In this document: in pieces, positions 1 to 5,759 of the stretch
Position numbering within the stretch: the first letter of the stretch is position 1
How the letters are laid out: every line of letters begins with the position of its first letter
NCBI GenBank assembly: GCA_035280025.1
Contig: DATEGT010000095.1
Coordinates: 1-8,995, forward strand
Source: VBDM01 sp035280025
GTDB lineage: Bacteria; Pseudomonadota; Gammaproteobacteria; Burkholderiales; SG8-39
DNA: 8,995 nt
Reading direction: 5' to 3'
Made by a program: the position numbers and the translations under genes
Notes under the pieces: generated by a model
What the model saw: the letters and a program-made list of their open reading frames with translations, nothing else
What the model was told of the DNA's origin: nothing
Database searches by the model: none

Positions 1-851
1 TAGCGCCACAGGGCGAGAACCGCGAGCATGGGTATCCACCAGGTGCCCGTCGCCCAGTAGAGGACCGTGAAGCCCTTGATGAAGGGCAGCAGCGAGAGCA
101 GGAAGGGCGCGTCGGGCACGTTGATGATGAGCAGCGAGCCCGCCAGGGTCGAGATCGCCATCGCGCCCATGTTGATCCAGTACGGCGGCGACAGATCGCC
201 GGGGGAGAACGGGAAGAACGTGTAGCGGTAGAAGATCAGCGACATCATCCAGATGTAGAGCATGCCGCCCCACAGCCACATCGAAAGCGCGAGGAAGTTC
301 ATCTCCAGCCTGCCGGGCTGGTCGACGTGCGGAGCGAGCAGCCCGCTTAGGACCGCGATCGATTGCGTCGCCACGACCGCGAGCAGCCAGGCGCCGCTGA
401 TTCCCCGGTCGAGGGCCGGCTTGCGCTCCTTGATGGTGAATCCCGCAAATATCGTGTACGTGAGTCCGATCCAAAGCACGACCGCCACGATCCAGAGCGC
501 GATGCCCGCGCGGTAATCGGCCGCGAGCACCACGAACTGACTCCCGAGCACGCTCGTCCCGGCGACGGTCGTGAAGAACCCGGGCCCGCGCAGATGGTCG
601 GCCATGTCGCCGAGGAAGCGGCGCGGGTAGCGGGCCACGCGCAGCAAGGTCAGAAACCACAGCGCCGCGTACACGACGATATTGAGCTGGAACAGCGTTT
701 TCGCGACGAACGGCATCGCCAGCAGCTGAGCGGCGAGCGAGACGATGCCGGTCGCCATGACCATGCCGAAATAGGCGGGCGACAGCCCGGCCAGCTGGGC
801 CAGCCCGCTCCGAGCGCTCCCCGGCTTTCCGTTCCGCGGGCCCCCGTTCAC
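1..851 (-). CDS. TDT family (SLAC1/TehA-like) transporter, annotated in relatives as tellurite resistance/C4-dicarboxylate transporter; C-terminus cut off by window edge
   Basis: The frame is open from a GTG at 851-849 down to base 3, giving 283 visible residues. Family members usually have about 350, so the last segments lie outside the window. It is an inner-membrane protein with many hydrophobic helices, starting at about residue 24. Family-like stretches are SPAYFGMVMATGIVS (24-38), RGPGFFTTVAGTSVLGSQ (88-105) and YWINMGAMAISTLAGS (224-239). In this family the helices form an anion channel or exporter (TehA, SLAC1, Mae1), so movement of an anion or dicarboxylate is expected; the substrate cannot be read from the sequence. 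The GTG start overlaps the stop of the upstream gene as GTGA, implying translational coupling. No good Shine-Dalgarno is visible. The next in-frame ATG (residue 30) would cut into the first helix, so GTG is preferred. Family assignment is secure; the tellurite function is only a family label. Confidence 0.85.
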   Translation of the reverse strand, partial: MNGGPRNGKPGSARSGLAQLAGLSPAYFGMVMATGIVSLAAQLLAMPFVAKTLFQLNIVVYAALWFLTLLRVARYPRRFLGDMADHLRGPGFFTTVAGTSVLGSQFVVLAADYRAGIALWIVAVVLWIGLTYTIFAGFTIKERKPALDRGISGAWLLAVVATQSIAVLSGLLAPHVDQPGRLEMNFLALSMWLWGGMLYIWMMSLIFYRYTFFPFSPGDLSPPYWINMGAMAISTLAGSLLIINVPDAPFLLSLLPFIKGFTVLYWATGTWWIPMLAVLALWR

Positions 852-1501
852 AGCACGCCGACCGCCCGCGAGATCAGAAGGACCATGATCGTCAGCGAGA
901 TCAGGATCTGCGTCATCGTGAGGAGCTTCGCCCAGCCGGTCAGGACCGGTGCATCCGTCGGCCCGAAAGTCGAGCTGGTGGTGAAGGCGATGAAGAGATA
1001 GTCCACGAATCCGGGGCGCCATCCATCGACTGCGAAGGTCTTGCGCTCGGTCTTTTCGATTTGCATCTGCGCGAAAACGAAGCTGCAGCTTCCGAACTCG
1101 CGCTTCGCTTCGCGCGCCGCCGGGCCGCCTCCGTCCAGTCTCCAGTACCAGAGCGCGAACACCAGAATGTTCGTCAGCCACAACGCCACGCCCGAGCGCA
1201 GAAGGGTCAGCGCCGGCTCCTTGCCTCCGGGAATCGTGGTGACGAGCAGGACCACCGACGCGACGAGACCGAACGTGATGATCGCGCCGATCGCGATCCC
1301 GAGGACGTGGTTCAGCGAATGGCGTCCCGTCCGGTGCGCGAACACGGTCGGGACCAGCAGCACCACGACCAGGGCCGGAAGCAGCCCGGCCGGGCCGACG
1401 ACCAGCTCCTTCGGCAGCGCCAAGGAGATCCCCGCGACCGCAAGGAGCGCGAGGATCGCCTGCCAGCGCGGCTCCGGCCGGTCGATCCGGCTCGTCGTCA
1501 T
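848..1501 (-). CDS. Multi-pass membrane protein with ion-channel-like C-terminal pore region, function unknown
   Basis: The 217-residue protein has four hydrophobic stretches in its first half (about residues 14-30, 34-55, 63-90 and 98-120). A charged loop follows (about 121-160), then a re-entrant-looking segment YLFIAFTTSSTFGPTDAP and a last helix of about residues 188-215. The aromatic/Thr-Ser/Gly-Pro-Asp order followed by a helix resembles the pore loop plus inner helix of two-helix cation channels and of DUF1345-type membrane proteins. The classic TVGYG filter is absent. I infer a channel-like fold, but neither the ion nor the gating is known. The ATG at 1501 leaves 43 bp to the gene upstream (1545-1955), and the stop overlaps the GTG of the TDT transporter downstream. 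That makes a likely three-gene minus-strand operon of membrane proteins. No strong Shine-Dalgarno precedes the start. Confidence 0.75.
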   Translation of the reverse strand: MTTSRIDRPEPRWQAILALLAVAGISLALPKELVVGPAGLLPALVVVLLVPTVFAHRTGRHSLNHVLGIAIGAIITFGLVASVVLLVTTIPGGKEPALTLLRSGVALWLTNILVFALWYWRLDGGGPAAREAKREFGSCSFVFAQMQIEKTERKTFAVDGWRPGFVDYLFIAFTTSSTFGPTDAPVLTGWAKLLTMTQILISLTIMVLLISRAVGVL

Positions 1502-1544
1502 GGCATCCGGCGGATCTTCACGAACCCGACGCTCGAGCGCGGGG

Positions 1545-1955
1545 TCAGGCCCCGCCGCGGGCCCTCAGGTAGTCTTGGTAGGCCGGTATGGCGATACCCG
1601 CGATGATGCCGATGAGGGCAGCCCCCAGGAAAAGGATGACGCCCCACTTCGACCAGCTGCGCTGGACGCGGTTGAAGTGCTCGATGCTCTCCCATCGCTT
1701 GTTCCGCCAGGCGAGCTCCCGACCTTTGATGCCGAGGTAGAAGACCATGATGATTCCCAGGTAAGGAACCACCGCCAGCAGGCCGATCCATGTCCTGTTG
1801 GAGATCGCCCAGATCCAGTTCCACAGGAACGCACCCCAGGACCAGCCCTTGATGCCCACGGGGACCACGATGCCGCGGCCTCCGCCGGAATTGTTCTCCG
1901 CATCGGGCAGGACATCGGCGACCTGCGCCTTTGGCGGTTGATAGGGATTTGCCAT
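1545..1955 (-). CDS. Small membrane protein, DUF2628-like core with a type IV pilin-like C-terminal motif, function unknown
   Basis: The 136-residue protein starts at ATG 1955-1953, with a GAGGAG Shine-Dalgarno (1967-1972) 11 bases upstream, which fixes the start. Its N-terminus reads MANPYQPPKA, a proline-rich opening shared by many small bacterial membrane proteins. A flexible acidic and Gly-rich stretch (about 15-28) follows. Next is a Trp-rich hydrophobic region, GWSWGAFLWNWIWAISNRTW (37-56), and a second helix at about 57-75. A soluble segment with KRWESIEHFNRVQRSW (86-101) comes next, then a final helix at about 104-124. That helix runs into IAGIAIPAYQDYLRAR (118-133), close to the segment that follows the cleavage site in type IV pilins but here at the C-terminus. 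The prepilin peptidase motif (G followed by FxxxE) is absent, so it is not a pilin. Overlapping longer frames in this region have no family resemblance and are treated as shadows. Confidence 0.8.
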   Translation of the reverse strand: MANPYQPPKAQVADVLPDAENNSGGGRGIVVPVGIKGWSWGAFLWNWIWAISNRTWIGLLAVVPYLGIIMVFYLGIKGRELAWRNKRWESIEHFNRVQRSWSKWGVILFLGAALIGIIAGIAIPAYQDYLRARGGA

Positions 1956-2009
1956 GACGCTCGCGTCTCCTCGATGGTTTCAAGTGGCACGGACTGAACG
2001 GCGTGCGGA

Positions 2010-2055
2010 GGATGCTAGAACGATCTACATCGGGATGCAACGATCTGCCGGATGC
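2010..2055. repeat. Interleaved short direct-repeat array (GGATGC x3, AACGATCT x2), possible operator
   Basis: Reading the plus strand, GGATGC occurs at 2010-2015, 2033-2038 and 2050-2055, and AACGATCT at 2019-2026 and 2039-2046. The two AACGATCT copies start exactly 20 bp apart, close to two helical turns, and so would lie on the same face of the DNA. The array sits in the middle of the divergent promoter region and overlaps the candidate minus-strand -10 and -35. Seen directly: the repeats and their spacing. Inferred: binding of a regulator. No known regulator consensus was recognised. With words this short, chance duplication or a small tandem duplication is possible. Confidence 0.5.
2012..2040 (-). 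promoter_or_regulatory. Candidate sigma-70-type promoter for the minus-strand membrane-protein operon
   Basis: On the minus strand, TTGCAT (2040-2035) is followed after exactly 17 bases by TAGCAT (2017-2012). They match the -35 and -10 consensus at 3 and 4 of 6 positions, with the best spacing. Transcription would begin near 2005, about 50 bases before the ATG at 1955, consistent with the well-placed GAGGAG ribosome site. The hexamer matches are weak and no expression evidence exists, so this is only a candidate. Confidence 0.3.
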
Positions 2056-2159
2056 GCGCCGAGACCGAAAGTGGTATTTTCACGCCATGGGTTTGGTGAG
2101 CAGTAGATTCCCGCCGGCGCGACGCGTCCGCGCATTCCCGATCGAGCCGACTGCACTTC

Positions 2160-3560
2160 ATGGCGCAGTCGTTTGACGTCGTCGTCATCGGCGGCGGGCC
2201 GGGCGGCTACATCGCCGCGATCCGCGCCGCGCAGCTCGGCCTCAAGACCGCCTGCATCGACGACTGGAGGGCCGTGGACGGCAAGCCGGCGCTCGGCGGC
2301 ACCTGCACCAATATCGGCTGCATTCCTTCCAAGGCGCTGCTGCAGTCCTCCGAGAATTTCGAGCAGGCGGGCCGCCACTTCGCCGATCACGGAGTAAAGG
2401 TGAAGGGCGTCGAGCTCGACCTCGCGCAGATGATGAAGCGCAAGGACCAGGTGGTGAAGGCGAGCAACGACGGCGTCGCTTACCTCTTCAAGAAGAACAA
2501 GGTGGCGTTCTTCCACGGCCGCGGCAGCTTCGTGAAAGCGGGCGAGGTATCGGTCGGGGGAGAGACGCTTTCGGCGAAGAACGTGATCGTCGCGACCGGC
2601 TCGGTGCCGCGCGCGCTGCCCGGCGCCGCCTTCGACGAGAAGCTGATCCTCAGCAACGACGGCGCGCTGTCGATCCCCGAGGTCCCGAAGCGCCTCGGCA
2701 TCGTCGGCGCCGGCGTGATCGGACTGGAGATGGGCAGCGTGTGGCGCAGGCTGGGAGCGGAGGTGACGATCCTCGAGGCGCTCCCGGCCTTCCTCGGCGC
2801 CGCCGACGAGCAGCTCGCGAGGGAAGCCGCGAAGATCTTCGCGAAACAGGGCCTGAAGATCCAGCTCGGGGTGAAGATCACGGGCGTGAAGGCCGGGAGG
2901 GACGTGGCCGTCGCGTTCGCCGACGCCGAGGGCAGGGCGCAGAGCGCGACATTCGACAAGCTCATCGTCTCGATCGGCCGCGTCGCCAACACCGGAGGCC
3001 TGAACGCCCAGGCGGCCGGCTTGAGCCTCGACCGCGGCTTCATCGCGGTCGACGAGGAATGCCGCACCGGCGCGGAAGGCGTGTGGGCGATCGGCGACGT
3101 TGTGCGCGGCCCGATGCTCGCCCACAAGGCGGAGGAGGAGGGGGTCGCGGTGGCCGAGCGCATCGCCGGCCAGCGCCCGCACGTCGACTTCAACACCATC
3201 CCCTGGGTGATCTACACCACGCCCGAGATCGCCTGGGTGGGCAGGACCGAGCAGCAGCTGAAGACGGAGGGCGTCGCGTACAGGGCCGGCACCTTTCCCT
3301 TCATGGCGAACGCCCGGGCGCGCGCGCTCGGCGACACCAGCGGCTTCGTCAAGGTTCTCGCCGACGCGAAGAGCGACGCCATCCTCGGCGTGCACGTCAT
3401 CGGCGCCTGCGCCTCCGAGCTGATCGCGGAGGGCGTGGTGGCGATGGAGTTCCGCGCGTCGAGCGAGGACATCGGGATGATCTGCCACGCGCACCCGTCC
3501 CTCTCGGAGGCGATGAAGGACGCCGCGCTGGCGGTGGACAAGCGGGCGCTCAACATCTGA
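2160..3560 (+). CDS. lpdA: Dihydrolipoamide dehydrogenase (E3 of 2-oxo acid dehydrogenase complexes)
   Basis: The 466-residue FAD enzyme reoxidises the dihydrolipoyl groups of pyruvate, 2-oxoglutarate and similar dehydrogenase complexes (or the glycine cleavage system), passing electrons to NAD+ in the cytoplasm. All key parts are visible. The FAD-binding GGGPGG is at 11-16. The redox disulfide is C49/C54 in GGTCTNIGCIPSK. A second dinucleotide fold has GAGVIG at 183-188, ending in E206, which fits NAD rather than NADP. The FAD-contact AIGD is at 320-323. A C-terminal dimerisation domain carries the catalytic H445/E450 pair in HAHPSLSE. Length matches the family. ATG 2160 is the only usable ATG in frame; its Shine-Dalgarno is weak. 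The stop overlaps the zapE start by one base. No sucA/sucB or aceE/aceF lies directly upstream, so the partner complex cannot be told from this window. Confidence 0.96.
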   Translation: MAQSFDVVVIGGGPGGYIAAIRAAQLGLKTACIDDWRAVDGKPALGGTCTNIGCIPSKALLQSSENFEQAGRHFADHGVKVKGVELDLAQMMKRKDQVVKASNDGVAYLFKKNKVAFFHGRGSFVKAGEVSVGGETLSAKNVIVATGSVPRALPGAAFDEKLILSNDGALSIPEVPKRLGIVGAGVIGLEMGSVWRRLGAEVTILEALPAFLGAADEQLAREAAKIFAKQGLKIQLGVKITGVKAGRDVAVAFADAEGRAQSATFDKLIVSIGRVANTGGLNAQAAGLSLDRGFIAVDEECRTGAEGVWAIGDVVRGPMLAHKAEEEGVAVAERIAGQRPHVDFNTIPWVIYTTPEIAWVGRTEQQLKTEGVAYRAGTFPFMANARARALGDTSGFVKVLADAKSDAILGVHVIGACASELIAEGVVAMEFRASSEDIGMICHAHPSLSEAMKDAALAVDKRALNI

Positions 3561-4720
3561 TGCGGGAAGCGGCCCTGGGGGAGGGACAGGAGCAGGAGCT
3601 CGCGAAGCGCGGACCCGTCGAGATCTATCACCGGGCTCTGGAGCGCCGCGGGTTCAAGAGCGATTCCTCGCAGCTGCGCGCGGTCGAGCGGCTGCAGCAG
3701 CTCTACGAGGAATGGACCGAGTACAAGGCGAAGCGCTCGAACGCGCTCAGGCGCCTGGTGGTTCACCCGGCGCTGCCGCGCGGCGTTTACCTCTGGGGCG
3801 GCGTCGGCCGGGGCAAGAGCTTCCTGATGGACAGCTTCTACCTCTGCCTGCCGCTGGTGCGGAAGCGCCGCGTGCATTTCCACCACTTCATGCGCGACGT
3901 GCACCGCGAGCTCGAGGAGCTGAAAGGCCGCGAGGATCCGCTGACCGCGCTCGCCGAGCGCATCGCCAAGCGCTACCGCCTCATCTGCTTCGACGAGATG
4001 CACGTGAACGACATCGCCGACGCGATGATCGTCGGGCGCCTGCTCGGGCGCATCATGGACCTGGGCGTGGTGTGCTGCATGACCTCGAACTACCATCCCG
4101 ACCAGCTCTACAGGGACGGCCTGAAGCGCGAGAACTTCCTGCCCACGATCGAGCTGCTGAAGACGCGCCTGGACGTGCTGCACGTCGACGGCGGGATCGA
4201 CTACCGGCAGAAGACGCTCGAGGGCGTGCAGGTCTACCACGCGCCGCTGGGCGAGCAGGCCGACCGCGCCCTCATGGAGACCTTCGGGCGGATCGCCGAG
4301 GTGGAGGAGGAGTTCCAGGAGCTCGACGTCGAGGGGCGGGTGATCCCGTACCTGCACCGCGCAGGCGGCGTGGTCTGGTTCGAGTTCCCGGTGATCTGCG
4401 GCTGGGGGCGCTCGCAGCACGACTACCTCGACCTCTCGAAGCGCTTCCACACGGTCATCGTGTCGGGGGTGCCGCGCATGGGGCTCAAGCTCGCCGAGGA
4501 GGCGCGGCGCTTCACGCTGATGGTCGACGTCTTCTACGACAACCGCGTCAAGCTGATCGTCTCGGCGGAAGCCGCCCCGGAGAGGCTCCTGAGGATCGAG
4601 GAGGACCCCGCCGACTCGCGGCTGCGGGCGATGGTGTTCGAGTTCGACCGCACGGCGAGCCGTCTCGTGGAAATGCAATCGAAAGCCTATTTGGCGGAGG
4701 CGAGGCGCGCGCCGGAGTGA
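3560..4720 (+). CDS. zapE: Cell division protein ZapE (AFG1-like P-loop ATPase)
   Basis: The 386-residue protein belongs to the AFG1/LACE1 ATPase family. In Escherichia coli, ZapE binds FtsZ and affects Z-ring behaviour during late constriction and under stress. Walker A is GGVGRGKS (80-87), Walker B is LICFDEMHV (141-149, with D145/E146), and a sensor-like TSNYHP lies at 175-180. The downstream FPVICGWGRSQHDYLDL and FYDNRVKL segments are typical of the family. It is slightly longer than the usual 360-375 residues, mostly through a short charged N-terminal tail. The start ATG shares its A with the lpdA stop (TGATG), so translation is probably coupled. This lpdA-zapE adjacency is familiar in betaproteobacteria, where the pair normally ends the sucAB cluster. 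No signal peptide is seen; a cytoplasmic location is expected. Confidence 0.93.
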   Translation: MREAALGEGQEQELAKRGPVEIYHRALERRGFKSDSSQLRAVERLQQLYEEWTEYKAKRSNALRRLVVHPALPRGVYLWGGVGRGKSFLMDSFYLCLPLVRKRRVHFHHFMRDVHRELEELKGREDPLTALAERIAKRYRLICFDEMHVNDIADAMIVGRLLGRIMDLGVVCCMTSNYHPDQLYRDGLKRENFLPTIELLKTRLDVLHVDGGIDYRQKTLEGVQVYHAPLGEQADRALMETFGRIAEVEEEFQELDVEGRVIPYLHRAGGVVWFEFPVICGWGRSQHDYLDLSKRFHTVIVSGVPRMGLKLAEEARRFTLMVDVFYDNRVKLIVSAEAAPERLLRIEEDPADSRLRAMVFEFDRTASRLVEMQSKAYLAEARRAPE

Positions 4721-4726
4721 ACGGCC

Positions 4727-4743
4727 GGCGGGCCCGGCCCGCC
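4727..4743 (+). terminator. GC-rich hairpin just after zapE, terminator-like but without a T tract
   Basis: Six bases after the zapE stop, GGCGGGCC (4727-4734) and GGCCCGCC (4736-4743) form a perfect 8-base inverted repeat around one central C. As RNA it would fold as about six G-C pairs with a five-base loop. No run of T follows, so intrinsic termination is doubtful. It may slow polymerase, protect the zapE mRNA 3' end, or be incidental in GC-rich DNA. Its right arm overlaps the next inverted repeat (4741-4760). Confidence 0.35.
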
Positions 4744-4760
4744 CGGTATAATCCCCGGGC
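4741..4760 (+). promoter_or_regulatory. Perfect TATAAT -10 box inside an inverted repeat, candidate promoter for acuI
   Basis: TATAAT (4747-4752) lies in the 8-base spacer between GCCCGG (4741-4746) and CCGGGC (4755-4760). It is the only AT-rich word in the region and ends 12 bases before the acuI ATG at 4765. A transcript starting about 7 bases downstream would carry a leader of only about 5 nt, i.e. be nearly leaderless. That agrees with the lack of a Shine-Dalgarno before acuI. No -35 hexamer is visible at 16-18 bp, which lowers confidence; an activator or the palindrome itself could compensate. Confidence 0.45.
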
Positions 4761-4764
4761 ATCC

Positions 4765-5757
4765 ATGGACAAGTTCAAGGCCTATCGTATCCGCGAAGTG
4801 GAGAAGAAGGCCGTGGGAGGCTTCGAGGAGATCGCCCTCGAGGAGCTCGATCGCGGCGAGCTGGTGGTGCGCGTCGCGTATTCGAGCGTCAACTACAAGG
4901 ACGCCCTCGCCGCGACCGGCGCCGGGAAGATCATCCGGCGCTTCCCCTGCGTCGGGGGCATCGACCTCTCCGGGACCGTCACCGAGTCCTCCGACCCGCG
5001 CTTCAAGCGCGGCGACGCGGTCATCTGCACGAGCTACGACCTGGGCGTTTCCCACGACGGCGGCTACGCCGAATACGCCCGGGTGCCCGCCGACTGGGCG
5101 GTTCCGGTGCCGAAGGGCATGACGCTCTTCGAGGCCATGGCGCTGGGCACGGCCGGCTACACCGCGGCGCTCGCCGTGGTGCGCATGGAGGCGAACGGCC
5201 TCGCGCCGGGCAACGGCCCGGTGGTCGTGAGCGGGGCGACGGGCGGCGTGGGATCGATCGCGATCGACGTGCTCTCGCGCCTCGGCTACGGCGTGACGGC
5301 GCTCACCGGCAAGGAGGGCGAGTCCGGATATCTGAGGACCCTGGGAGCCAGGGAGGTGATGCCGAGGAAGAGCCTCGATCTGTCCAGGATCAAGCCGCTC
5401 GACAAGGCGACCTGGGCGGGCGCGGTCGATAACCTCGGCGGCGAGGTGCTCGCGTGGATGGCGAGCACCATGATGACGGGCGGGACCATCGCCGCCATCG
5501 GCCTCGCGGCGAGCATGAGCCTGAACACCACGGTCGCGCCTTTCATCCTGCGCGGCGTGAGTCTGCTCGGGATCGACTCGGGGACGACACCGATGCCCCT
5601 GCGCCGGGAGGTGTGGCGGCGGCTCGCGACCGACATGCGCCCGGCCCACCTGAAGGAGATGACGCGCACCATCGCTTTCGACGACCTGCCGACGGTCTTC
5701 GAGGGCTTTCTCAAGGGCGCGGCCCGCGGCCGGGTCGTGGTCGACCTCGCGGGCTAG
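4765..5757 (+). CDS. acuI: Acrylyl-CoA reductase (NADPH), AcuI/YhdH type of the medium-chain dehydrogenase/reductase superfamily
   Basis: The 330-residue cytoplasmic enzyme matches the AcuI/YhdH family, which reduces acrylyl-CoA to propionyl-CoA with NADPH. This is a step in acrylate detoxification, dimethylsulfoniopropionate breakdown and 3-hydroxypropionate assimilation. Visible marks: N-terminal catalytic half with SVNYKDALAATG (41-52) and the FPCVGGIDLSG stretch (60-70); nucleotide-binding GATGGVGS (157-164); TGKEGESGYLRTLGA (181-195), where the 2'-phosphate of NADPH is held in relatives; VDNLGG (221-226); LLGIDS (267-272). Zinc-binding residues of classical alcohol dehydrogenases are lacking, as expected. 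Length is typical. The ATG is 44 bp after zapE and follows a TATAAT box, so the gene may open its own transcription unit. The regulator gene begins two bases after its stop, and prpE follows that, supporting a propionyl-CoA role. Confidence 0.9.
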   Translation: MDKFKAYRIREVEKKAVGGFEEIALEELDRGELVVRVAYSSVNYKDALAATGAGKIIRRFPCVGGIDLSGTVTESSDPRFKRGDAVICTSYDLGVSHDGGYAEYARVPADWAVPVPKGMTLFEAMALGTAGYTAALAVVRMEANGLAPGNGPVVVSGATGGVGSIAIDVLSRLGYGVTALTGKEGESGYLRTLGAREVMPRKSLDLSRIKPLDKATWAGAVDNLGGEVLAWMASTMMTGGTIAAIGLAASMSLNTTVAPFILRGVSLLGIDSGTTPMPLRREVWRRLATDMRPAHLKEMTRTIAFDDLPTVFEGFLKGAARGRVVVDLAG

Positions 5758-5759
5758 CG

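Larger units (their letters stand above)
1956..2159. promoter_or_regulatory. Divergent intergenic control region between the membrane-protein cluster and lpdA
   Basis: This 204-bp gap lies between two divergently read genes, so it should carry promoters for both. It is less GC-rich than the flanking genes. It holds a repeat array at 2010-2055, a candidate minus-strand promoter (2012-2040) and a candidate plus-strand extended -10, TGGTATTTT (2072-2080), with no recognisable -35. A start about 7 bases after that -10 would give lpdA a leader of about 73 nt. No terminator, RNA gene or known riboswitch was recognised. The in-frame sequence upstream of the lpdA ATG runs to a stop at 2097-2099 with no other ATG, so no coding extension is supported. 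Confidence 0.55.

Noticed and set aside
1530..1553. Palindrome CGCTCGAGCG (1530-1539) and GGGG/CCCC hairpin (1541-1553) between the two small membrane-protein genes
   Set aside because: Short, no T tract, and partly inside the coding end of the 1545-1955 gene; not convincing as a terminator or operator in DNA this GC-rich.
363..1606. Plus-strand frames across the left arm (363-1001, 1041-1997, 1061-1606)
   Set aside because: They are charged, repetitive shadows of the membrane proteins encoded on the minus strand, which have clear hydrophobic helices and family motifs.
2025..3494. Long open frame (489 codons) on the minus strand opposite lpdA
   Set aside because: It lies wholly over a complete, motif-bearing lpdA, is rich in Arg, His, Ala and Asp as expected for antisense of high-GC coding DNA, and shows no family resemblance.
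3212..4762. Long minus-strand frame (516 codons) opposite lpdA end and zapE
   Set aside because: Same low-complexity Arg/His/Leu/Glu composition; ZapE with intact Walker motifs is read from the other strand.
5454..5759. In-frame upstream extension of the response regulator to an ATG at 5454
   Set aside because: The extension would run about 100 codons inside acuI and is Arg/His/Gly rich; the receiver domain begins right after the ATG at 5760, the natural start.
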